Below, piece by piece: positions 6,558-12,888 of a stretch of 20,009 nt of DNA. The translations under genes and the position numbers were made by a program. Location of the stretch: positions 1-20,009 of the IMG/VR virus record IMGVR_UViG_3300025030_000482. One strand, given 5' to 3'. The stretch's first letter is position 1. Each line of letters opens with the position of its first letter. The stretch is from a virus. Below the pieces are notes generated by a model. The model was not told the origin of the DNA. It worked only from the letters and a program-made list of their open reading frames with translations, and searched no databases.

Positions 6558-6782
6558 TTAGTAGAGGGTATGCATCTTATAGTCATCACAGATGCCGTCT
6601 TCACTGACCCAGCAATTGTGTAATTTACACTTAAGGATGTGTATATGCAGTGGATGGCTATTCTTTGGGGTTAGAAGGCTGTCTCCTTGTCGGCTTTGGT
6701 GGCAATATTTACACAGGTCCGCCATGCGGTATGATTTCGGGCTCGACAATCCTTCTGATGTATTAAGATCTTCAATATTCAT
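6558..6782 (-). CDS. First gene of the leftward operon: small Cys/His-rich protein, 74 residues
   Basis: The ATG at 6782 has GGAGGGG just upstream and lies about 59 bases from the predicted start of the leftward promoter. The protein starts MNIEDLNTSEGLSSP, then has CKYCHQSR, a histidine-rich LHIHILKCKLHNC and a final CDDY. The CxxC plus later Cys/His residues look like a small zinc-binding fold. As the first gene after the switch it may be a regulator or a host-takeover protein, but I recognise no family. The gene stops 15 bases before the HTH regulator starts. Confidence 0.6.
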   Translation of the reverse strand: MNIEDLNTSEGLSSPKSYRMADLCKYCHQSRQGDSLLTPKNSHPLHIHILKCKLHNCWVSEDGICDDYKMHTLY

Positions 6783-6831
6783 AACCCCTCCCGCATTTTT
6801 GTTGCTTAGATTGACAAAACAGCCTTTCGTG

Positions 6832-6941
6832 TTAGGTATGGCCTAATCTTATATTTAACTATTACCTAAACGTCAAGCTTTTTATTTATCCATTGTTTAA
6901 CTAGTGCCTATACTAAGGAGTTATTTTTAGGTAATTTAACT
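6832..6941. promoter_or_regulatory. Four operator-like sites in the divergent control region
   Basis: Related 15-bp elements with TTA-type and TAA-type ends lie at 6832-6846 (TTAGGTATGGCCTAA, a near-perfect palindrome), 6855-6869 (TTAACTATTACCTAA), 6897-6911 (TTAACTAGTGCCTAT) and 6927-6941 (TTAGGTAATTTAACT). The best half-site is TTAGG / CCTAA. The first two cover the start point and the spacer of the leftward promoter. The third overlaps a TATACT (6909-6914) that could be the -10 of a rightward promoter. This is the expected layout for repressor and Cro-like binding. Confidence 0.65.
6848..6876 (-). promoter_or_regulatory. Leftward early promoter (PR/PL-like)
   Basis: On the minus strand, TTGACG (6876-6871), a 17-bp spacer and TATAAG (6853-6848) make a strong sigma70-type promoter. 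The predicted start is near 6841. It would drive the leftward operon beginning at 6782. One operator-like palindrome covers the start point and another fills the spacer, so repressor bound there should shut it off. Confidence 0.72.
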
Positions 6942-6976
6942 TTATTTATCAAGTATTTAAATGTTATTTAAATACT

Positions 6977-7012
6977 TTGACAATGGCGAAATAATTCTTT
7001 TTAATGGGGTCA
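6977..7012 (+). promoter_or_regulatory. Repressor promoter giving a leaderless message
   Basis: TTGACA (6977-6982), exactly 17 bp, then TTTAAT (7000-7005). The expected start point, seven bases after the -10 box, is the A of the ATG at 7012 that opens the repressor frame. Lambda cI made from PRM is leaderless in the same way. A second candidate -10, TATACT at 6909-6914, lies further upstream with a poor -35. Confidence 0.62.
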
Positions 7013-7545
7013 TGAAAATAAACAAAGTGGAATTGGGTAAAAGAATAAAAGAGGCGCTTGATAATGCGGGGATTAACCAACGGCAATTAAGTCAGGCCCT
7101 TGGCGTCAAGGATCCGTCCGTAACTGCATACATTCAGGGAACCAGTAATCTACCGGCATATGCATATGCAACTATCTCCGAATTATGTCATGTATCAATC
7201 GACTGGATTATTAAGGGAAAGAACGCTGCAGGTGTGGCACCAAAGCCGGAGATAACCTACCCGCTCGCCGAAACCGAAAAGAACGCGCTCCAAACAGCCG
7301 AGAGCATCATCGAGCGCTTCGGCCTGGACAAACGTTTCCAGGTGGTAGAGATCCATCACATGCCAGGACAGCACGACATAACAATGACCGAAGATGAACA
7401 GAGATTATTCAAAGCATTCCGGAGTCTGGATCCCCGTCGCCAGGAAAGATTGATCGAGGATGCAGAGGACATGGTTTTGGCGCGGAAAGAATCGCTAGAA
7501 AAAGGGCACACAGGCGGCGGCTTAATGGATCAGAGCTGCGGATAG
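7012..7545 (+). CDS. CI-like phage repressor without peptidase domain
   Basis: The start is placed at ATG 7012, giving 177 residues beginning MKINKVELGKRIKEALDNAG; an ATG at 6961 in the same frame adds residues unlike the family. Residues about 8-65 form an XRE helix-turn-helix (INQRQLSQALGVKDPSVTAY). The C-terminal half is short and helical, with MTEDEQRLFKAFRSLDPRR, likely for dimer formation. No S24/LexA-type Ser-Lys catalytic region is present, so it is probably not cleaved after RecA activation like lambda CI. It is divergent from the early operon and heads the rightward unit that leads to the integrase, consistent with maintenance of lysogeny. Confidence 0.8.
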   Translation: MKINKVELGKRIKEALDNAGINQRQLSQALGVKDPSVTAYIQGTSNLPAYAYATISELCHVSIDWIIKGKNAAGVAPKPEITYPLAETEKNALQTAESIIERFGLDKRFQVVEIHHMPGQHDITMTEDEQRLFKAFRSLDPRRQERLIEDAEDMVLARKESLEKGHTGGGLMDQSCG

Positions 7546-7625
7546 AAATGGTAAGGCTTGGCTGGAGAGTGGTTTAAAGGTGGATTCTCGAATATTGAAA
7601 TGATGCAAAAATAAATGGAGCGTGC

Positions 7626-7943
7626 GTGAAAATTATCATTATGGTCTTTGTAACATTTTTATTGGTACACACGGCCTATGCAGCAACCGGACAAGACTAT
7701 GATCGGGTTACAACTTATGCGACCCTCATTGGCAGATCTGTCGCTTGCGGACAGAATATCCAATACGGCTCGAAAAGGGTTGGTGCCTGGATGGATAGAA
7801 CTTTTTTCGGCAAAGAAAAATCAGCACAAATATTGGTTTTCACCACAGCGGTCCAATACGCCGCTGAACAGCAAAAGGCCGGTAATAGCCCTGATACTTG
7901 TCGGAGCGTTGTCAAAACATACAACAAGATCGACTGGCCATAA
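7626..7943 (+). CDS. Small exported protein, 105 residues (possible lysogenic-conversion gene)
   Basis: The start is a GTG at 7626 with GGAG five bases upstream. The first 19 residues (MKIIIMVFVTFLLVHTAYA) form a typical Sec signal peptide with an A-Y-A cleavage site. The mature part of about 86 residues has two cysteines (VACGQ and DTCRS), which could form a periplasmic disulfide, and ends NKIDWP. I recall a similar layout in small uncharacterised proteobacterial proteins but cannot name a family. It sits between repressor and integrase, where phages often carry genes expressed in the lysogen. It might alter the envelope or exclude other phages; that is inference. Confidence 0.68.
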   Translation: MKIIIMVFVTFLLVHTAYAATGQDYDRVTTYATLIGRSVACGQNIQYGSKRVGAWMDRTFFGKEKSAQILVFTTAVQYAAEQQKAGNSPDTCRSVVKTYNKIDWP

Positions 7944-7979
7944 GGACATTATTAAAAGCGTTAGTATTGAAGGATTCAT

Positions 7980-8708
7980 ATGTCATACATCATAGCGGCC
8001 GCATTTTTAGGTGCAAGTATTGGCGCCCTTTTGTGGGGTACAGCAGGATCAATCGTCTTTATGATACTGGCAGCAGCTATAATGTATTGGGCACGGCCGA
8101 ATGAAACAAGGACTGATAGAAAACCAATGATGTCAGCCAAACAAACAGCCCCGCGGGAACCCCTCAAAACCACCACAAGTGATCCAATAGCCACATCCAT
8201 GATAATATCCATGCCGAGTCTAACCAGAGCCAATACAAGTTATTCAATCAATGAAATTGATTTATCTTGTTCTTGCCCTGACTTTCAAAAATCGAGATCG
8301 TATTTTGCTGCGGATGACCCAAGAAAACTTTGCAAACATGTCATCAAATTTTTATGTGAAAACCAACAGCAGCATCAATTTGAATTGTTCAAAGAAAAAC
8401 TTGATTGGTGTTATGAAAAAGAGAGGGGTTTTCCTTTGTTTGGCGAGCAATTCAAATCAGCCGACAATGAATTCGAAATAGTTGGATTTATGCCAAGTGA
8501 GAACCAGTGGAACTTCAACAGCGAAGGTTTTTGGATCGAACTTTATTACAAAAATACACGGTTTGCATTCAATCCGGTTTTTCAAACATGGACCAGAAAT
8601 CGTAAAATATTGACAGATGATGTCAACATGGAGAAAGCCATTCTGCAGCAGATATTACCCAATTATCCTGCATGGAGAAAATATCAACGGCAGTTAGACA
8701 GAGCATGA
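7980..8708 (+). CDS. Membrane-anchored SWIM-type zinc-finger protein
   Basis: This 242-residue protein starts at ATG 7980 with AAGGA five bases upstream. Residues about 4-37 are hydrophobic and can span the membrane as a hairpin or one long segment. A linker follows, and then a SWIM zinc-finger pattern: SCSCPDF with Cys97 and Cys99, then CKHVIKFL with Cys118 and His120 (C-x-C-x18-C-x-H). SWIM motifs bind DNA or protein in other systems. The C-terminal 120 residues are rich in aromatic and charged residues, with no known fold by eye. Its stop overlaps the integrase start as ATGA (8705-8708), so the two are translated together. Base composition is more AT-rich than the integrase, suggesting a separate origin. 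It may be an accessory factor for recombination or an unrelated lysogen gene. Confidence 0.72.
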   Translation: MSYIIAAAFLGASIGALLWGTAGSIVFMILAAAIMYWARPNETRTDRKPMMSAKQTAPREPLKTTTSDPIATSMIISMPSLTRANTSYSINEIDLSCSCPDFQKSRSYFAADDPRKLCKHVIKFLCENQQQHQFELFKEKLDWCYEKERGFPLFGEQFKSADNEFEIVGFMPSENQWNFNSEGFWIELYYKNTRFAFNPVFQTWTRNRKILTDDVNMEKAILQQILPNYPAWRKYQRQLDRA

Positions 8709-10189
8709 AGGCGACTACCGCTGCCATCTACATCCGTAAATCGCGCGAGGAAAAAGACAAACCCTCCCACCGCCTCACCGTCCAACGTGAACAACTCCCC
8801 GCCCATGCCCGCGCTCAGGGATGGACTCCCGCGATCTATGACGACGGCCACGCCTCTGCCGCCAGGGGCAAAACGGAATCCCTTCCGGAACGTGCCCGGC
8901 TCGAGCGCGACATCCGCGCCGGCAAAATCAATGTCATCCTCTGCATCGAACTCTCCCGACTCTCTCGTGACGACACCATGCAGGATTACATCGCCTGGCT
9001 AACCCTCTGCGCCGATCACCGCGTCAAACTGGCCACCCCCAGCCGCAGCCTTGACCCGGCCCAACATAGCGACTGGATGCTGCTGCTGATGGAAGGCGGG
9101 TTTTCTTCAGTCGAAATGAAGGTGCTGCAATCCAGAATGAAGGAAGGACGGGACGAAGCCTACAGGGCAGGGAAGTTCCTCGGAGGCGGTTGCCCCCCAC
9201 CATATATTTACGACAAGGCACAGGGACGGCCGGTGGTAGATCCGGAACTATTGCAACAGATGACCCAGATCTGGACCATGGCCGAGACCATGAGCGCGCG
9301 CAGCATCGCCAGCGAACTCGGCCGGGCCGAATCATTCATAATCCGCAGCCTCTCCGACGATCGGCTGTTGTTCTACCAGGCAAAGCGGGTGGATCAGCAG
9401 ACAGGCGAGCTGATACCATGCGACTGGCAGCCTGTGATGACTCAGGAACAGGCCAAACAGATCAAGGTTGCCCGCAGTACACGCCACAACAAGACCAAGG
9501 GTGTTAAAAAACATCCCGCCGCCTTGCTTTCCAACCTCGGAATCATGTTTTGCGGGTACTGCGGACGGACCATTAAAACATGGTACAACACTAAAGAAAG
9601 GGCCGATGGAAGCCGTCTTAACTACTATGGCTGCGCAAGCAAGGACACCCGTTTAAAATGCGATCGCGCCCGGCTCATCGCCCAAGACGTCATTGATTTT
9701 TATGCGACCACAAACATCTTCAACACTCTTGAGAACCTGGAAGAATTAAAGGGAATATGGGAACAACAACAAGGCAGGGTTAACAGCGGGGAAGAACTCA
9801 AAAGGATCAACGAGGAAAAGAAGAAAAACGAGGAAAAGAAAAAGAGATTAATCACCGCCATCACGAATGGAATAATGAATCTGGCCGACGCCAAAGGCGC
9901 CATGGATGAAATCAAGGCAAAAATCGAAACCCTTCAGCACCGGGCGGACCAGATTGCCGATATCATCAAGAGCCCACCCAACTGGGATGCAATTGACCTG
10001 ACTAGGGAAGATTATAACCAACTCGACAGAATAAATCGAAGAGAGTTTATCCGGACGATCATTACGCGCATCGACATCTACAACATGCACGCCATAATCA
10101 CCTACACATTCCCCCGCAAACCAGACGGCACCGCCACCGCAAAAATCAACCTGCCTGCAACACACCGTGGAAAAAGGATCGACAAATAG
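8705..10189 (+). CDS. Large serine recombinase (phage integrase)
   Basis: This 494-residue protein has all large serine integrase parts: a catalytic domain with AIYIRKSREE (nucleophile Ser13, Arg11), ELSRLSRD (82-89) and the later SVEMKVLQSRMKEGRDEA helix; a recombinase domain around GKFLGGGCPPPYIYD (157-170); a zinc ribbon with Cys283, Cys286, Cys310 and Cys319; and a charged coiled coil (about 342-420). It should integrate the phage by cutting attP and attB through a Ser-DNA link. ATG 8705 is chosen because it overlaps the previous stop (ATGA) and starts at the right point for the family; an ATG at 8672 would add 11 unlikely residues. The gene ends directly before the terminator and half-tRNA region, the likely attP. 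Confidence 0.93.
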   Translation: MKATTAAIYIRKSREEKDKPSHRLTVQREQLPAHARAQGWTPAIYDDGHASAARGKTESLPERARLERDIRAGKINVILCIELSRLSRDDTMQDYIAWLTLCADHRVKLATPSRSLDPAQHSDWMLLLMEGGFSSVEMKVLQSRMKEGRDEAYRAGKFLGGGCPPPYIYDKAQGRPVVDPELLQQMTQIWTMAETMSARSIASELGRAESFIIRSLSDDRLLFYQAKRVDQQTGELIPCDWQPVMTQEQAKQIKVARSTRHNKTKGVKKHPAALLSNLGIMFCGYCGRTIKTWYNTKERADGSRLNYYGCASKDTRLKCDRARLIAQDVIDFYATTNIFNTLENLEELKGIWEQQQGRVNSGEELKRINEEKKKNEEKKKRLITAITNGIMNLADAKGAMDEIKAKIETLQHRADQIADIIKSPPNWDAIDLTREDYNQLDRINRREFIRTIITRIDIYNMHAIITYTFPRKPDGTATAKINLPATHRGKRIDK

Positions 10190-10212
10190 AAAAAGCCCGC
10201 AAGCGGGCTTTA
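10186..10212 (-). terminator. Intrinsic terminator, stronger leftward
   Basis: AAAGCCCGC (10192-10200) and GCGGGCTTT (10203-10211) form a 9-bp perfect stem with a 2-base centre. Read leftward, the stem is followed by a T-rich run (TTTTTCTATTT including stem bases); read rightward, only TTTAAG follows. It therefore mainly ends leftward transcripts from the tail genes and from the promoter at 10365-10394. It may also act weakly on the integrase message. Confidence 0.75.
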
Positions 10213-10229
10213 AGTTGTTAACGGTTTGT

Positions 10230-10260
10230 TCACCTGCTCTACCGACTGAGCTAATGGGGA
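10230..10260 (-). other. 5' half of a tRNA gene (tRNA-Asn-like); candidate attP core
   Basis: Read leftward from 10260: acceptor strand TCCCCAT, then TA, D stem GCTC, D loop AGTCGGTA, D stem GAGC, A26, then GGTGA, which is the 5' side of an anticodon stem. The D arm pairs perfectly. After that the sequence leaves the tRNA pattern (ACAAACCGTTAAC), with no 3' anticodon stem, T arm or acceptor strand. The 5' TCC start and the later GTTAA recall tRNA-Asn, but the identity is tentative. It lies 41 bp after the integrase stop. A tRNA half beside an integrase suggests integration into a host tRNA gene, with the phage supplying the 5' half. A degenerate phage tRNA or an RNA mimic of a tRNA D arm are alternatives. 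Confidence 0.62.
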
Positions 10261-10364
10261 AAGAGGTTTTCCAGCTGACGCCCTGTTTATGTGGCTTGAA
10301 AGGTGTTTTTGCTCTGCAAATACGCCTTAAAAACCTGCTAAAACCCGTGCATCAACGAGGTGGG

Positions 10365-10394
10365 TTTATAGCATGTTATTTTTTATCGTGTCAA
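10365..10394 (-). promoter_or_regulatory. Strong leftward promoter in front of the half-tRNA
   Basis: On the minus strand, TTGACA (10394-10389), an 18-bp spacer and TATAAA (10370-10365). CTATAA at 17 bp is an equally good reading. The predicted start is near 10358, about 98 bases before the tRNA-like 5' end and about 170 bases before the terminator. There is no convincing reading frame in the transcript, so the product is likely a small RNA or a tRNA precursor leader. Confidence 0.65.
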
Positions 10395-10422
10395 TAGTTT
10401 ATTACTCAGCAGCCGTCGGTTT

Positions 10423-12870
10423 TCAGCTTTCCAACCCCTTCAGGAACGCGAAAATTGTGTCTGCTATTTGGTAATATCCTTCAGTTGCAGGGTGAACTCC
10501 ATTGCTTTGCCGCGCGACGGTTACCGATGTGCGGCTATTAGCTGGCGCAGGGGAGTATCTCGGCATGTTGTTAACTGTGTCGAGATTACTGTTTATCGGT
10601 ACGACATATATTCCGGATCCGGTTCTCCCGCCAAATTGATCAATGAGATGCCTCCACAGAATCATCAAATTGCGCCTGAATCTCCAGCGGGTTTGCCCGC
10701 ACAGATAGGAAACGCCCCACCCATCCTGAGAATATGAGGGGGGGCTTGTCAGCGCGATGCCGATTTTCATGGCGGCGTTATAGGTATGCATTGACGTAAT
10801 CATGCTTTCATAAATTCCGGCCATGCTGGCGGCGACAGCCAGTGCTCCGGCATCGGTTGCGGCGCTGAATATATCGTTTATCCCCAGGTTTATGATTGTC
10901 ACGTCGCAGCCAGCAAAACCGTTGGTCGAGATGAACTGCGGGAAATTAAATACTCCTGAGAATACAAATGCCGATGTTACGTCGGTAAAATGTTGCTGCG
11001 CTGTCCAACCGCTCACCCCCTCATGCAGGTCTATGCCCGTGCCCCTGGTTCCGATGCAGGTGATATTCATGGCGTCAGCCGAAAACAGATTGTTGAGTTC
11101 GATAGTCGTGGTATTAGCAGCTGTAGTCGAGTCGCCAATTACTAACAGACGGCGGGTTAACCCTGTACCCGCAGCAGCAGACGCCACGATTAGACTGGCC
11201 TGCGTCGCGACTTTTAGTGCCGTTTGCGCGCCTTTGGCAAAGACGCTGATATCCAGGGTCGTTGTGCCGCTAGCCTCAGACACATAGGTCCACCGCTCCG
11301 ACTGTTGACGACCGAGCGTACAGGTGACATCCCAGTTGAACTCATTTGCATCCAGCGAGATCAGATTTTCAAAATAAACATTCATCTCGTGGCCAACAAC
11401 CGCGTAAACGGCCGGGGCCAGGACAATATCTATTGATTCCAGCATTTGCAGGGACAGAAAGCTGTCGAGGGTGTCATACGAAACAGAGCCGTCAGCTGGC
11501 GGAAGCCCGCCCGGCAGGGACGAGATGCCAATGACAGCGGCTTCTGAAGAGGACAGGCCGGTTGCATTAAGCAATTCGATGCTGATGCAGTAATCCGGGC
11601 CATTGTCCGCCCAGACCGTGGTCTTGTAATATGAGTTGCCCTGATATATGCCGCTGGTGATCACGCCGATGCATTCCGCCACCGAGCACGCGGCGCCATT
11701 GATATCGGTGGCCGTATACCCGACAAAGTACGTCGTCCCAAAATCGGCGTTAGACAGAGATGTGAGCGCCAATGTGGCCGGATCTCTCAGGGCGATGCTT
11801 AGTCCCGTCTGCTCCGCAGATGACGGGTCAATATAGCTGGTGCCTACAGCCAGCAGCGTCCCGGTAGGGCCTATATCTCTGATCTCGATATGGATAGCCT
11901 TCCATGCGCCTGTGTCAGTATATGTAATATTCGGTATCCTGGCCAAATTGACTGTCCAGGCTCCTATATTGTTGTATTTAGAGCCCCAGCCGGTAAAGGG
12001 CAAAACCTTGGCCAGGGTGTTTTGGTGCGAAGTTTCCGCGACGACCGGAGTTTCACCGTTGTGCGTTATTTGGGTCACAACTGTGTAACTGAGTGTACTT
12101 AAAAATTCATCGGACGCGGCGGCCGAGGTCTCCAAATTATTGACATCTGCGAGTAGAGCCGCAATGTGATCGACGGCATCCTCCAAATTGATGTACGCTT
12201 CAAATGCCGTAGCGGATGTGCCTTGTTCGACCTGCAGCGTTGATTTCCAGACGGTACCCACGGCAAATGTGGAAAATCGGAGATAAGCGGCACCGGCCGG
12301 TGCCAGTACTGTGATATTCGAACCGCTGTTCAATTCCCCCGAAACGAAAACATAACTGGTGTTGTACCACGCGACCCGGTTGAGGTTTGAAAACGTGTAA
12401 TATTGCCCCGCTGTAACGGCTATATATCCCGAGGCGTTGTATGTTGCGTTTATATCCAGAGTGCCGGAGAGCTGATTAATATAATATCCATAAGTTATTG
12501 ATGCGGAATAAAAATCAAATAGGTTTTTCCCGACAACATTTCTGGCCTTGGCCGCGACTGCCTGTTCCACGACGGCTACCCGGTCGAAACTGCTCTGCAC
12601 CCACGTTCCGGCACCGCTGGCGCCTGATTTCCGGTACGTGCCGTTATTGGCGGGTGTTGTGTCCGAGGTGACATATGCAACCGCTTTATCCGGGAGTGAG
12701 AGGTCGGCTAGCAAATTAGCCTTGGTCGCATATCCGGCAACCCCGGACGCCTGCCCGGTCAGGGCCGCATCCACGCCGTTGGCCAGCGTTGTGAAGTTGC
12801 TGTCGATCTGTGTTTTTACCAGCTTTTGGGTCTGGTTCCCGCGCAGATTCATTTGCGATAGAATTGTCAT
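10423..12870 (-). CDS. Tail fibre/receptor-binding protein with C-terminal SGNH/GDSL esterase
   Basis: This 815-residue protein begins with a short helical tail-attachment region (SQMNLRGNQTQKLVKTQ), followed by beta-rich, Ala/Thr/Gly-rich domains to about 560. The C-terminus (about 573-813) is an SGNH hydrolase: VIGDSTT (nucleophile Ser581), EGVSGWT (block II), NLGIND (Asn665) and SNGVHP (His793). The position three before the catalytic His, normally Asp, is Asn790. Such domains on phage tails remove acetyl or other ester groups from surface polysaccharides during adsorption. The start at 12870 has AAGGAGAG. The gene is last in the tail operon, the normal place for host-recognition proteins. 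Confidence 0.82.
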   Translation of the reverse strand: MTILSQMNLRGNQTQKLVKTQIDSNFTTLANGVDAALTGQASGVAGYATKANLLADLSLPDKAVAYVTSDTTPANNGTYRKSGASGAGTWVQSSFDRVAVVEQAVAAKARNVVGKNLFDFYSASITYGYYINQLSGTLDINATYNASGYIAVTAGQYYTFSNLNRVAWYNTSYVFVSGELNSGSNITVLAPAGAAYLRFSTFAVGTVWKSTLQVEQGTSATAFEAYINLEDAVDHIAALLADVNNLETSAAASDEFLSTLSYTVVTQITHNGETPVVAETSHQNTLAKVLPFTGWGSKYNNIGAWTVNLARIPNITYTDTGAWKAIHIEIRDIGPTGTLLAVGTSYIDPSSAEQTGLSIALRDPATLALTSLSNADFGTTYFVGYTATDINGAACSVAECIGVITSGIYQGNSYYKTTVWADNGPDYCISIELLNATGLSSSEAAVIGISSLPGGLPPADGSVSYDTLDSFLSLQMLESIDIVLAPAVYAVVGHEMNVYFENLISLDANEFNWDVTCTLGRQQSERWTYVSEASGTTTLDISVFAKGAQTALKVATQASLIVASAAAGTGLTRRLLVIGDSTTAANTTTIELNNLFSADAMNITCIGTRGTGIDLHEGVSGWTAQQHFTDVTSAFVFSGVFNFPQFISTNGFAGCDVTIINLGINDIFSAATDAGALAVAASMAGIYESMITSMHTYNAAMKIGIALTSPPSYSQDGWGVSYLCGQTRWRFRRNLMILWRHLIDQFGGRTGSGIYVVPINSNLDTVNNMPRYSPAPANSRTSVTVARQSNGVHPATEGYYQIADTIFAFLKGLES

Positions 12871-12888
12871 TATCTCTCCTTTGCCGCG

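Noticed and set aside
8672-8704. Earlier integrase start at ATG 8672
   Set aside because: It adds 11 residues not typical of the family and lacks a ribosome site; ATG 8705 overlaps the upstream stop and fits the catalytic domain start.
10230-10260. Complete functional tRNA gene
   Set aside because: No 3' half (anticodon 3' stem, T arm, acceptor 3' strand) follows, so it can only be a fragment.
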